DNA of 64,000 bases from Micromonospora sp. PLK6-60 (GTDB lineage Bacteria; Actinomycetota; Actinomycetes; Mycobacteriales; Micromonosporaceae), in contig NZ_JAIOAA010000004.1 in NCBI RefSeq assembly GCF_019890675.1, positions 62,001 through 126,000 on the forward strand. The letters are read 5' to 3'. Position 1 is the first letter of the stretch, and the number at the start of each line of letters is the position of its first letter. The position numbers were made by a program, and so were the translations under genes. Positions 38,992 through 48,351 of this stretch are shown here, piece after piece. A model generated the notes under the pieces. The model ran no database searches. It was not told the DNA's origin and was given only the letters and a program-made list of their open reading frames with translations.

Positions 38992-41900
38992 TCAGCGCAT
39001 GCCGCGCAGCGCGGTCTGCAGTCGCTCCTGTGCCCGGCGGCGGCGCTCGTTGCTCGCGCCGAGCACCAGCAGCACGAACCCGACGGGGATCATGACCAGC
39101 CACGGGCCGAGGCTGAACAGCGCGTGCACCGCGGCGATCGCGGTCACCGCGGCGCCCACGATCACCGGCGCCTGCTGCCGGCTGGTCGACCCGAAGATCA
39201 GCACGGCGACGGCGCCGAGCAGCAGCAGCACCTGCCGCAGCATGCTGGAGTCGGTGGCCAGCACGATCGCCAGCGTGGGCACGAACGCGGTGACCAGGGC
39301 CGGGCCGTACGCCGCCCAGCTGCTCAGGTCGGGGCGGTGCCGCAGCTCCAGCACGCCGACCAGCAGGGCGAGCGCCGCGAACGGCAGCGTGTATGCCTCC
39401 GGCAGGGCCACGTCGGCGACCCGCATCAGGATCCACCACGCGCTGATCTCGCAGAACACCACCGACCAGAAGAGGACCCGGCGTTCCACCGGCCGGCGGC
39501 CGGGCCGGGTCGCCGCCACCCCGAGCACCGCACCCCAGGCGGCGAGCAGGGCGGCGATGTGCCGGGGTGAGTCGAAGGCCAACGCCAGCGCGATGAGCGC
39601 GGCGGCGTACCCGCTCCACTCGACGGTGGCCGCCTCCCGCTGCGCCTCGGGGCGCCGCAGCCGGGGCAGGGTCGCCGCGAAGACCTGGAGCGCGGCGCCG
39701 ACCGCCAGCACCCCGAACGCCGACCAGACGGCCGCCAGGCCGGCGACCAGGCCGAGGGTGAGCACGAACAACTGGGCCATCAGCGAGCCGAACAGCCACC
39801 CCAGGATGCGGGCCCGCTGGGTGGTGCCGAAGAGCGCGGCGACGGTGCCCACGCCGACCGCGCCGCCGAGGGTGAACAGGGTCAGCTCCCGGGTGGCGAG
39901 GCTGCCGGCCAGGCCGGCGCCCCCGGCGGCCAGCCCGATCCCGAAGACCAGCACCCGGGCCAGCCGCACCGCCCGGGCCGGTTCCACCAGCGGCGGCGGG
40001 AGGGTCAGCGCCAGTCCCAGCATCGCGATGGTGAAGACGGCGAGCCCCGCCAGCGCGCTGTCCGGCCAGCCACGGCCCAGCGCGACCGGGGTGATCAGCA
40101 GCGTCACCGCCGCCCCGGGCAGCACCACCGGCACGGCCCGGGACCGCCGGCCGCCGCTGAAGCCGGTGGCCGCCAGCGCGGCGGTGACCGTCAACAGCAG
40201 GGCGGTCAGCACGTGGTGGGCGCCGACCGCTCCGGCGGGCGGGGTGAGCAGTTGCGGGGGCGGCCCCTGCCAGACCCGGGTCAGGCACCGGTACGGCTCG
40301 ACCAGCGCGACCACCAGCGTCGGCGCGATGGAGGCCAGGGCGAGCGCGGTCGGCGCCACGGCCGCGGCGAGCGCGCCGGCCGCGGGGCTGACCCGCCACC
40401 GCCGCCCGGAGCCGTCGTCGGGCAGCCGGCGCAGCGCTCCGTCCCACAGCACCGACCAACGCCGGACCGGCTGCGCCGAGCCGACCGGCGGTTCGGTGGC
40501 GCCACGGACCAGCTCGGCGAGCACCCCGAGCAGCGCGGCGGCGGCGGCGTAGACGCCGGCGGGCAGGCCGGTGAAGATCGCGGCGACCGCGCTGATCGTC
40601 GCGCCGCCCACCACGCCGACGCTTGCGTACGCCAGGTATTGGGGAACCCGCTGGCGGACCGCGGCGACCCCGGCCAGGCCCAGGCTGGAGGCGGCGAGCG
40701 CGGCGGTCAGCAGCACTGACGGCGGGTGGCCGAACTGGGCCGCCAGGGCCGCCACCGCGCCCGGGAAGGCGAGGATCGCGGCGCCGGTGGCCGCCCCGCC
40801 GATCTGTACCAGGTGCGGCGGCATCCCGTCGGTTTCCACGTCGTCGACCAGCGGGACGGCCAGCGACCGGGCCAGCGCGGCGACCGCCGCGCCGATCAGG
40901 GCGATGCTGCCCAGCGCCAGCGCGGTGGTCCACGGCCGGACCAGGCCGGCGCCGGCGGCGTGCAGGGCGACCGCGCCGGCCACCACGACCCGGGAGAGCC
41001 CGGCCCGGGGGTCGACCGAGGCCGCCGCGGCCATCCCGAAGGCGGTGGCCACCGCCGCGCCCAGCAGCACCGGCGACCACCACGGCAGGTCGAATGCGGC
41101 CGGCGCGCCGATGGTGGCGAGCACCGCCGCCACCCCGGCCACGTCGTACCGCCAGGGTGCCGGCAGCAGGATGCCCGCGGTGAGCGCGAGCAGCGCCAAC
41201 GCGATCGGCGCCTGCCAGGTCGACCCGCCGGTCGGCGCGGACGGCCAGCCGCTGAGGTCACCGGCCCAGATCGGGCCGGGGGTGGCCAGCACCCCCAGAC
41301 CGCCGCGCAGCGCCGGCCAGGCGGCCAGCAGGCCGATCAGCACGCCACCGACGGCGATGCCGAGGGTCGGCCCGCGCCGCCACTCCTCGGGCAGCGCACG
41401 GGCGGCCACCCCCACCACGAGGACCAGCGCGGCGGCCACCGCCAGCTGCCCGCCGGGGGTGAGCACGGCGGCGACCCGGGCCAGGGTGGCGATCAGGGCG
41501 GCGGTGGCCGCCGCGGCCGCCAGGTCGGAGCCGTCGAGGGTCAGGTCCGAGCGGCGGCCCGCGTCGATCGACGGGGCGAAGACCAGCAGCACCGCCGCGA
41601 CCAGGATCAGCGCGCCCACCCACGCGTCGGCGACCGTGGCGCCCGGGGCGGCGAAGGCGGCGGCGGTGACGGCCAGCGCGCCCAGGGCGGTGCCCGTGGT
41701 CAGCGGCGGGCTGACGTGCCGCTGCGACACCTGCACGAGCGCGGTGTAGCCGAGGGTGGCGCAGACCGCCAGGAAGCTGGCCGCCAGGATCGGGACGGTC
41801 ACCTCGCGCAGGCCGGCCGGCGTGGTCACCGGACCGGCCGGCAGGGTCGCCGCCACGAACGCGGCGACCGCGCCCGGGAACGCGAACGCGGCCCCGCCGG

Positions 41901-43890
41901 CCGCCCAGGCGGCCAGGGTGTCCGCCCCGGCCGGGGCGAGGCGGATCCGTGGGGCGACCGCCACCAGCGCCCCGGCGGCGCAGAGCACCAGCAGCACCGC
42001 GCAGGTCAGCGCCGGCCGGGCGGCGGCCGCGCCGGCACCGATCAGCCCCACCGCCGCGGCGCTGAGCGCGTGCGCCCGCGCGGCGCGGACGGTCGGCGCG
42101 GAGAGCCCGGCCACGCCGATGCCGACCGCGGCCACCACCATGGGCCACGGCGCCGCCGCCCAGCCGAGCGCGAACGACGCCGGCACGGCCAGCGCGGTCA
42201 GCGCCGCGCCCACCACCGCGAACTCGCGGCGCATCTCGGGCGGCAGGGCCAGCACCGCGGCCACCGTGAGCAAGAAGGCGCTGGCGGCGAGCTGCCACGC
42301 GGCGGGTCCCACGGCGGCGGCCAGCTCGGCCGGGTAGCGGTCCAGGTCCGCCGCCCACGCCGGCAGCGCGGCCCGGACCGGGGCGAGGCCGGCGCGCAGC
42401 GCCCCACCGGCCACCACCAGGCCGCTGACCGTCAACGCGGCGGCCGAGGCCAGCTGGGGGCCCCGCCGGGCCGCCGGCGGCACCGCCCGCACCGCCAGGC
42501 CGACGACGGTGATCACCGCGGCGATGAGCACCAGGGCGCGGCCGGGGAGGGCCACCGAGGCGACCCGGCCCAGCGCGCCGATCACGGCCAGGGTGAGGAT
42601 GCCGGCGCCGACGTCCGGCAGCGGCGGCCGGCGCAACGCCAGCGTGCCGGCCAGGGTCACCCCGGCGGCCAGCAGCAGGACCGCCCCGGCGCCGGTCGCG
42701 ACGGGAACGGTGGCCGCGCGGAGCAGCGCGGTGACCGCGTACGCGAGGGCGAGCGCCACCGCGACGCCGTGCAGCAGGAAGGTCAGCTCGCGCAGCCAGG
42801 GCACCGGTCGGGGCGACTGGTCGGCGGCCGGCCCGGCGGCCTGCGGGGCGAGCACCTCGCCGGCCTCCTCCGGGGCGCCCTCCGGACGGCCCAGGTCGGG
42901 CCGCCGGGGCGCCGGGCGGGCCGCGACGGGCGGGCCCTCGGGCAGGTCCCGCCGGACCGGCCGTTCGACCATGAGACCGGTACGGGCCAACGCGAGGTCC
43001 AGCACGGCCACCGCGGTCAGCACCAGGGCCCAGCCGGTGGGGCCGGTGATCCGGTCGTGGGCGAACAGGGGCAGCACCGGTTGGGCGGCGAGCACGGCGG
43101 CGAACCGGGGTGCCCGCAGCCCGGTGAAGAGGGCGTACCCGACGGCGACCACCGCGGTGACGGCGAAGATGGAACCGGCGAACACGGCGCCGGAGGCGGC
43201 GCCCCCGCCGATCCGGTCCACCGCCCAGAGCGCGTAGCCGGCCAGCGGCACCAGCAGCAGGCCGACCGCGGCGATGGTCTCGGCGGTGGAGGTCAGCCCC
43301 CGGCGGGCCAGCGCCGGCGGGGCGACCAGCATCAGCGCCGTGGCGACGAGCAGCACCGCGAGCCGGGCCAGCGCGTCCAGCGAGCTGGTGGCGACGGCGG
43401 CGAACACCACGGCCGCCACGGCCAGCAGCAGCGCGCCGAGCCCGAGCGGGATGTTCTGCACCTCGCGGGACGAGGCCTCCGGCGGGTGCTCGGGGTCGTC
43501 CGCGTCGAGCCAGGTCGGCGGGATCGGCGGCGGGGGTGGTGACTGCGGCGGTGTGTTCTGCCGGGGGACCCGGGGCGGCGCACCGGTGGCGGCGGTCGGT
43601 GGGCGCCGGCCGGGCTTGCGACGCAGCACCCGGCGGGGCCGGGTGGCCTGCCCGACCCGTTCGTCACCGGCGTGCGCGAGGATGTCCCGCTGGAAGAGCG
43701 CGGCCTGCATCTTGGCGGCGATCTGCCGCTGCTCCTTGGCGATGGCGGCGTCGCGCGCCTTCATCTCCGCGATCGAGCGCTCGATCTGCGCCAGTTGCTC
43801 GGCCCACTGCGGCTGAGGGGCGCCGCAGTGCGGGCACGTGGCGGCGGGGTTGATGTCCCGGTCGCACGAGGAGCAATGAAAGCTCTCCAC
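38992..43890 (-). CDS. Giant polytopic membrane protein with N-terminal zinc ribbon
   Basis: A 1,632-residue protein. A double-knuckle zinc ribbon (HCSSCDRD...CPHCGAPQ) starts the chain, then a coiled-coil helix (about 28-65, AEQLAQIERSIAEMKAR) and a basic/Pro-rich linker. From about 145 to the end it is almost entirely alanine/valine/leucine-rich hydrophobic helices, by eye 40 or more, with no recognised transporter motif. It resembles the large actinobacterial SCO7613-type membrane proteins, whose function is unknown. GTG 43890 has GAGGGG about 10 bases upstream. High sequence bias makes helix counting approximate. Confidence 0.78.
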   Translation of the reverse strand: MESFHCSSCDRDINPAATCPHCGAPQPQWAEQLAQIERSIAEMKARDAAIAKEQRQIAAKMQAALFQRDILAHAGDERVGQATRPRRVLRRKPGRRPPTAATGAPPRVPRQNTPPQSPPPPPIPPTWLDADDPEHPPEASSREVQNIPLGLGALLLAVAAVVFAAVATSSLDALARLAVLLVATALMLVAPPALARRGLTSTAETIAAVGLLLVPLAGYALWAVDRIGGGAASGAVFAGSIFAVTAVVAVGYALFTGLRAPRFAAVLAAQPVLPLFAHDRITGPTGWALVLTAVAVLDLALARTGLMVERPVRRDLPEGPPVAARPAPRRPDLGRPEGAPEEAGEVLAPQAAGPAADQSPRPVPWLRELTFLLHGVAVALALAYAVTALLRAATVPVATGAGAVLLLAAGVTLAGTLALRRPPLPDVGAGILTLAVIGALGRVASVALPGRALVLIAAVITVVGLAVRAVPPAARRGPQLASAAALTVSGLVVAGGALRAGLAPVRAALPAWAADLDRYPAELAAAVGPAAWQLAASAFLLTVAAVLALPPEMRREFAVVGAALTALAVPASFALGWAAAPWPMVVAAVGIGVAGLSAPTVRAARAHALSAAAVGLIGAGAAAARPALTCAVLLVLCAAGALVAVAPRIRLAPAGADTLAAWAAGGAAFAFPGAVAAFVAATLPAGPVTTPAGLREVTVPILAASFLAVCATLGYTALVQVSQRHVSPPLTTGTALGALAVTAAAFAAPGATVADAWVGALILVAAVLLVFAPSIDAGRRSDLTLDGSDLAAAAATAALIATLARVAAVLTPGGQLAVAAALVLVVGVAARALPEEWRRGPTLGIAVGGVLIGLLAAWPALRGGLGVLATPGPIWAGDLSGWPSAPTGGSTWQAPIALALLALTAGILLPAPWRYDVAGVAAVLATIGAPAAFDLPWWSPVLLGAAVATAFGMAAAASVDPRAGLSRVVVAGAVALHAAGAGLVRPWTTALALGSIALIGAAVAALARSLAVPLVDDVETDGMPPHLVQIGGAATGAAILAFPGAVAALAAQFGHPPSVLLTAALAASSLGLAGVAAVRQRVPQYLAYASVGVVGGATISAVAAIFTGLPAGVYAAAAALLGVLAELVRGATEPPVGSAQPVRRWSVLWDGALRRLPDDGSGRRWRVSPAAGALAAAVAPTALALASIAPTLVVALVEPYRCLTRVWQGPPPQLLTPPAGAVGAHHVLTALLLTVTAALAATGFSGGRRSRAVPVVLPGAAVTLLITPVALGRGWPDSALAGLAVFTIAMLGLALTLPPPLVEPARAVRLARVLVFGIGLAAGGAGLAGSLATRELTLFTLGGAVGVGTVAALFGTTQRARILGWLFGSLMAQLFVLTLGLVAGLAAVWSAFGVLAVGAALQVFAATLPRLRRPEAQREAATVEWSGYAAALIALALAFDSPRHIAALLAAWGAVLGVAATRPGRRPVERRVLFWSVVFCEISAWWILMRVADVALPEAYTLPFAALALLVGVLELRHRPDLSSWAAYGPALVTAFVPTLAIVLATDSSMLRQVLLLLGAVAVLIFGSTSRQQAPVIVGAAVTAIAAVHALFSLGPWLVMIPVGFVLLVLGASNERRRRAQERLQTALRGMR

Positions 43891-43999
43891 CTAACCCCTC
43901 CACCCGGCTGGACCGCACTGTGGACTTCCACTGTCGAAGCATGCCGAATGCGGGCGCGGATTTCGACTGTTGGCACTCTCCCGACGCCGACCAAAAGGA

Positions 44000-44038
44000 G
44001 AACGGCCGGCCGCGGAGCAGTTCCGTGGCCGGCCGTTC
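44000..44038 (-). terminator. Rho-independent terminator after ugd
   Basis: On the minus strand GAACGGCCGGCC...GGCCGGCCGTTC pairs over 17 positions with one mismatch and a five-base loop, followed by CTCCTTTTGG. The T run gives it intrinsic-terminator character for ugd, 15 bases after the stop. Confidence 0.85.
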
Positions 44039-44053
44039 GCGGTGTTTCCGGGG

Positions 44054-45481
44054 TCAGGGGCGGCCCATGCCGCGGAACTCCCAACCGGCCTGGCTCCAGA
44101 GGGTGGCGTCGAGGCAGTTGCGGCCGTCGACCACCCGGCGCCCGGCGACCAGCTCGCCGAGGGCGACCGGGTCGGCGTTGCGGAAGTCGGCCCACTCGGT
44201 CAGCACGCAGACCAGGTCGGCGCCGGTGACCGCGTCGGTCATGCTCTCCTCGTAGGTCAGCTCCGGCATCGCCCGCCGGGCGTTCCCGGTGCCCTCCGGG
44301 TCGAAGACGTGGACGTCGGCGCCGGCCTTGTGCAGCAGGCCGGCCACGGCGAGGGCCGGGGCGTCGCGTACGTCGTCGGTGTTCGGCTTGAAGGTGGCGC
44401 CGAGCACGGCGATCCGGGCGCCGGAGAAGTCCGGGCCGGCCGGGCCGGCGCGGCGGCCGAGCAGGTCGGCGGCGAGCTGGACCACCCGGGTACGCCGGCG
44501 GAGGTTGATCAGGTCGACCTCGTGCAGGAAGCGCAGCGCCTCGCCGGCGCCCAGTTCCTGGGCGCGGGCCTGGAAGGCGCGGATGTCCTTGGGCAGGCAG
44601 GCGCCGCCGAAGCCGAGACCGGCCTGGAGGAACCGGTTGCCGATGCGCGGGTCGTAGCCGATGGCCCGGGCCAGCTGGGTGACGTCGCCCCCGGCGGCCT
44701 CGCAGACCTCGGCCATCGCGTTGATGAACGAGATCTTGGTGGCCAGGAAGGCGTTCGCGGCGACCTTGACCAGCTCGGCGGTGGCGAAGTCGGTCACCAC
44801 CAGCGGGACCTCGCGGTCCTCGGTGGCGGCCAGGTCGAAGACGCCCTTGTGGGCGGCGTAGAGCATGCCGTTGGCCCACTCGCTCTTGACGCCGACCACG
44901 ATCCGGTTCGGCCGCAGCACGTCGTCGACGGCGAAGCCCTCCTGGAGGAACTCCGGGCTCCAGGCCACCTCGACGCCCAGGTCGGCCGGGGTGTGCTTGC
45001 CGACCAGCTGCTCGACCCACTCGGCGGTGCCGACCGGCACGGTGGACTTGCCGACGATCAGGGCCTTGCGGGTCAGGTGCTGGGCCAGCCCGGTCACCGA
45101 CGCCTCGACGTACGACAGGTCGGCGCCCATCCCGTCGGCCCGCTGCGGGGTGCCGACGCAGATGAAGTGCACGTCACCGAAGTCGGCGGTCTCCTTGATG
45201 TCGGTGCTGAACCGCAGCCGGCCGGCGGCCAGGTTGCGCCGCAGCAGCTCGTCCAGGCCCGGCTCGTGGATCGGCACCTCGCCGGCGTTCAGCTTGGCGA
45301 TCTTCTCGGCGTCGACGTCGAAGCCGAGGACCTCGTAGCCGAGCTCGGCGTAGCAGATGGCGTACGTCGCGCCGAGGTATCCGGTGCCGAGGAAGGTCAC
45401 CCGGGGCCGTGGCGCGCCCGACGGCGGGCTCACGGCGGCGATGGCCGGCACCGGCTGGCTGTTCGGGTACGGGATCGTCAC
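44054..45481 (-). CDS. ugd: UDP-glucose 6-dehydrogenase
   Basis: A 475-residue NAD-dependent dehydrogenase that oxidises UDP-glucose to UDP-glucuronate for polysaccharide synthesis. The Rossmann start VTFLGTGYLGATYA, the GKSTVPVGTAE loop and the catalytic-cysteine block GFGGACLPKDI (Cys about 272) are present, with the C-terminal domain ATFKPNTDDVRDAP. GTG 45481 is preferred over a distal TTG because it precedes the conserved domain by a short variable tail. It is transcribed divergently from the acyl-CoA dehydrogenase and closed by a terminator. Confidence 0.93.
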   Translation of the reverse strand: MTIPYPNSQPVPAIAAVSPPSGAPRPRVTFLGTGYLGATYAICYAELGYEVLGFDVDAEKIAKLNAGEVPIHEPGLDELLRRNLAAGRLRFSTDIKETADFGDVHFICVGTPQRADGMGADLSYVEASVTGLAQHLTRKALIVGKSTVPVGTAEWVEQLVGKHTPADLGVEVAWSPEFLQEGFAVDDVLRPNRIVVGVKSEWANGMLYAAHKGVFDLAATEDREVPLVVTDFATAELVKVAANAFLATKISFINAMAEVCEAAGGDVTQLARAIGYDPRIGNRFLQAGLGFGGACLPKDIRAFQARAQELGAGEALRFLHEVDLINLRRRTRVVQLAADLLGRRAGPAGPDFSGARIAVLGATFKPNTDDVRDAPALAVAGLLHKAGADVHVFDPEGTGNARRAMPELTYEESMTDAVTGADLVCVLTEWADFRNADPVALGELVAGRRVVDGRNCLDATLWSQAGWEFRGMGRP

Positions 45482-45653
45482 GCCTGTCTTCTCCGCTCGC
45501 GCTGGCGGCGCCTCGTTGCGTCGCAATCGGCCCCGGCGTCTGGCTGGACACCGAGGGGGATTCCTGTCCTTTTGATGATCGCCGGTCGGCTTCGACGCCT
45601 ATCATGCACGAGCCTACGCGGCGGTAAGGGTCGCCTGAACGGTGGTCGCTATC

Positions 45654-45698
45654 CTTCAGTCTGCGCGGTCAGCGGTCAGGTGACGCTTCAGACTGCGC
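45654..45698. promoter_or_regulatory. 13-bp direct repeats upstream of the acyl-CoA dehydrogenase
   Basis: CTTCAGTCTGCGC (45654) and CTTCAGACTGCGC (45686) differ by one base and start 32 bp apart, about three helical turns, in the divergent region ugd/acyl-CoA dehydrogenase. The downstream copy ends 27 bases before the ATG. A repressor or activator pair of sites is possible; no known consensus is recognised. Confidence 0.35.
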
Positions 45699-45725
45699 AT
45701 GATAGCGGTGAAGGGGGAGGGGCAG

Positions 45726-46889
45726 ATGCCCGCAGAGGAGTCGTTCGACGTCTACCGGCTGCCGGAGGAGCACGACGCGATCCGGGAGGCGGTCCGGGAG
45801 GTCTGTACGGCGAAGGTGGCCCCGAACGCCGCCGAGGCGGACGAGACCGGTGAGTTCCCCAAGGGGTCGTACGACGCCCTGCGGGCCGCCGACTTCCACG
45901 CCCCGCACATCCCCGTCGAGTACGGGGGCGCGGGCGCGGATGCCCTGGCCACGGCCATCGTGATCGAGGAGGTGGCGCGGGCCTGCGCCTCGTCCTCGCT
46001 GATCCCGGCGGTGAACAAGCTGGGCACGATGCCGCTGATCCTGGCCGGCTCGGAGGAGCTCAAGCGCCGGTATCTGACCCCGGTGGCGTCCGGGGACGCG
46101 ATGTTCTCCTACTGCCTGTCGGAGCCCGAGGCGGGCAGCGACGCCGCCTCGATGACCACTCGGGCGGTGCGCGACGGGGACCACTGGGTGCTCAACGGCG
46201 TCAAACGGTGGATCACGAATGCCGGGGTGTCGGAGTACTACACCGTCTTCGCTGTGACTGATTCCACAGCCCGATCCCGGGGGATCTCGGCGTTCGTGGT
46301 GGAGAAGTCCGACCCGGGGGTCAGCTTCGGCGCGCCGGAGAAGAAGCTCGGCATCAAGGGCTCGCCGACCCGCGAGGTGTACCTCGACAACGTGCGGATC
46401 CCGGCCGACCGGATGATCGGCGCCGAGGGCACCGGCTTCGGCACCGCGATGCGGACCCTGGACCACACCCGGGTCACCATCGCCGCGCAGGCGATCGGCA
46501 TCGCGCAGGGCGCGCTGGACTACGCCAAGGGGTACGTCCAGGAGCGCAAGCAGTTCGGCAAGCCGGTCGCGGAATTCCAGGGCATCCAGTTCATGCTCGC
46601 CGACATGGGCATGAAGCTGGAGGCGGCCCGGCAGCTGACGTACGCGGCGGCGGGCAAGTCCGAGCGGGGCGACGCCGACCTGACCTACTTCGGCGCCGCG
46701 GCGAAGTGCTTCGCCTCGGACGCCGCCATGGAGATCACCACCGACGCGGTGCAACTGCTCGGCGGCTACGGCTACACCCGGGACTACCCGGTCGAGCGGA
46801 TGATGCGGGACGCCAAGATCACCCAGATCTACGAGGGCACCAACCAGGTGCAGCGCATCGTGATGGCGCGCCAGCTGCTGAAGGGCTGA
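45726..46889 (+). CDS. Acyl-CoA dehydrogenase
   Basis: A 387-residue FAD enzyme for alpha-beta desaturation of acyl-CoA. Family blocks include YCLSEPEAGSDAASM, WITNAGVSEYY, QAIGIAQGALDYA and the C-terminal LLGGYGYTRDYPVERMMRDAKI (adjacent segments). The catalytic glutamate of YEGTNQVQR is present. ATG 45726 sits after GGGGGAGGGGCAG; the earlier ATG 45699 lacks a good site. It is similar in position and type to FadE25 (Rv3274c), a branched/short-chain enzyme near purE-purK. Confidence 0.92.
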   Translation: MPAEESFDVYRLPEEHDAIREAVREVCTAKVAPNAAEADETGEFPKGSYDALRAADFHAPHIPVEYGGAGADALATAIVIEEVARACASSSLIPAVNKLGTMPLILAGSEELKRRYLTPVASGDAMFSYCLSEPEAGSDAASMTTRAVRDGDHWVLNGVKRWITNAGVSEYYTVFAVTDSTARSRGISAFVVEKSDPGVSFGAPEKKLGIKGSPTREVYLDNVRIPADRMIGAEGTGFGTAMRTLDHTRVTIAAQAIGIAQGALDYAKGYVQERKQFGKPVAEFQGIQFMLADMGMKLEAARQLTYAAAGKSERGDADLTYFGAAAKCFASDAAMEITTDAVQLLGGYGYTRDYPVERMMRDAKITQIYEGTNQVQRIVMARQLLKG

Positions 46890-46898
46890 TCCGGTAGG

Positions 46899-46925
46899 GG
46901 GCGGGCCGGTCACGCCGGCCCGCCC
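46899..46925. terminator. GC hairpin between convergent genes
   Basis: GGGCGGGCCGG and its exact complement CCGGCCCGCCC (11-bp arms) with a five-base loop, 10 bases after the acyl-CoA dehydrogenase stop and 16 before the stop of the convergent membrane-protein gene. Confidence 0.75.
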
Positions 46926-46940
46926 GAGGGGTGACCGGAT

Positions 46941-47591
46941 CTAGAGAGTGCCGTCCGACCTCGTCGTGGAGCGTGGGGGCGCGGTCCACGGCGACTCGCC
47001 GGTGCGGCGGGGCAGGGGCTCGGTGGGGGTCGGGTCCGGGTAGCCGAGGGTCGGTGTCGGGGTGTCCCGGTCGGCCGTGCCGGCGGCCGGCGGCCAGTCG
47101 CTCAGCGAGAAGGTGTTCTCGATCGGCTCGTCATTCGCCGGGGTCAGCTCCGCCCCGGCGGCCGCCGCCGGCCACTGCCGCCACCGCTGCCCGCTGAACG
47201 CGGCCAGCAGCAGCAGGACGCCGAGCAGGAACAGGGTGCCGTTCTCGACCGGCAGGAGCAGCGGCAGGGGGTCGCCGAGCACCTTCCAGCCCTCCGGGAC
47301 GCGGTTGCGCACGGTGAACGGCGCGAGGAACATCCCGACGTACGGAACGACCAGCAGCAGCCCGGCGACGACCGGCCCGGCGGGGGAGACCCGCAGGCTG
47401 GCGATCAGGCCGAGCAGGAGGCCGGCGACGGCGAGGTACACGGCCGGCTCGATGAGATTGGCCGTGTTGAAGGTGCCGATCTCCACCCAGCGGGTGATGG
47501 TGTGGCTCGACCCATCCTGTCCGAGGGTGATCAGCACCCACGTGAGCGGCGCCACCACCAACCCGGCGAGGAAGCTCCAGAGATGTCGCAT
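46941..47591 (-). CDS. Hypothetical four-helix membrane protein
   Basis: A 216-residue protein with about four transmembrane helices (about 5-24, 45-70, 75-93, 113-132) and a cytosolic or external Pro/Thr-rich tail of about 75 residues. The start MRHLWSFLAGLVVAPLTWVL lacks a cleavable signal. No family is recognised. It is convergent with the acyl-CoA dehydrogenase and divergent from the thioesterase gene by 23 bases. Confidence 0.7.
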   Translation of the reverse strand: MRHLWSFLAGLVVAPLTWVLITLGQDGSSHTITRWVEIGTFNTANLIEPAVYLAVAGLLLGLIASLRVSPAGPVVAGLLLVVPYVGMFLAPFTVRNRVPEGWKVLGDPLPLLLPVENGTLFLLGVLLLLAAFSGQRWRQWPAAAAGAELTPANDEPIENTFSLSDWPPAAGTADRDTPTPTLGYPDPTPTEPLPRRTGESPWTAPPRSTTRSDGTL

Positions 47592-47614
47592 CCGCGCACC
47601 GTACCGTTTTCCTC

Positions 47615-48133
47615 ATGACCGAGCACCCCTCGACCTCGCTCCCTGGCAAGCCGACGTCCTACTCGCGCGTCACGTTGAGCCGCATCATGACCGCTGTTGA
47701 CGTCAATCTGTACGGCACCGTGCACGGAGGGGTGTTGATGAAGTTCGTCGACGACGTGGCCGGCGCCGCGGCGGCCCGGCACAGCGGCGGCACGGCGGTC
47801 ACCGCGTCGATCGACGAGATCGTCTTCTCCGAGCCCGTCCGGGTCGGTGACCTGGTGCACGCGCACGCCCAGGTGAACTGGACCGGCCGGACCTCGATGG
47901 AGGTCGGGGTGCGGGTGGTCGCCGAGCGGTGGGACTCGGCGGAGGACGAGCCGGTCGGGGTGGCCACCGCGTACCTGGTCTTCGTCGGGGTGGACGTGGG
48001 CGGCTCGCCGCGGGTCGTCCGGCCGGTGCTGCCGGAGACGCCGGAGGACGAGCGCCGCTACCGGGAGGCGGAGATCCGCCGGGCCCACCGGCTCGCCAAG
48101 CGCCGCGCCATCCAGGCCCACCGCGCCGCCTGA
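47615..48133 (+). CDS. Acyl-CoA thioesterase (hotdog fold)
   Basis: A 172-residue single hotdog-domain thioesterase of the cytosolic acyl-CoA hydrolase (BFIT/YciA-like) type. The motif NLYGTVHGGVLMKFVDDVAG carries the Asn and Asp of the active site near residues 31 and 46. ASIDEIVFSEPVRVGD and the strand GRTSMEVGVRVVAE complete the domain. It hydrolyses acyl-CoA to free acid and CoA, consistent with the neighbouring acyl-CoA dehydrogenase and acetoacetyl-CoA synthetase. Its TGA abuts a palindromic repeat. Confidence 0.88.
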   Translation: MTEHPSTSLPGKPTSYSRVTLSRIMTAVDVNLYGTVHGGVLMKFVDDVAGAAAARHSGGTAVTASIDEIVFSEPVRVGDLVHAHAQVNWTGRTSMEVGVRVVAERWDSAEDEPVGVATAYLVFVGVDVGGSPRVVRPVLPETPEDERRYREAEIRRAHRLAKRRAIQAHRAA

Positions 48134-48195
48134 GGTGTAAGGAGGGTGCCCTTGTTAACGCATTCTGTATAGGAGGGGCCCCCTTTTAACACCCT
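48134..48195 (+). repeat. Palindromic intergenic repeat, copy 5 (asymmetric type)
   Basis: Begins at the base after the thioesterase TGA: GGTGTAAGGAGGGTGCCC, GTTAAC, GCATTCTGTATAG, GAGGGGCCCCC, TTTTAACACC. It is more diverged than copies 1, 2 and 4 (one HpaI-like site decayed to TTTAAC). Confidence 0.85.
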
Positions 48196-48351
48196 CGGTC
48201 CGCGCTTCCCACACAGGTAGGGGGTGTGGGGTGTGGGGTGGGCACGCCCCTTCACCGGGCCCGGCTGCGGAGAATGGCGTCGCGAGGTAGGGCAAGATGG
48301 CGCCACGGCCCATTTCACAGTGTCGTGCGCGGGCCGGGGGAGGGTGGAACT

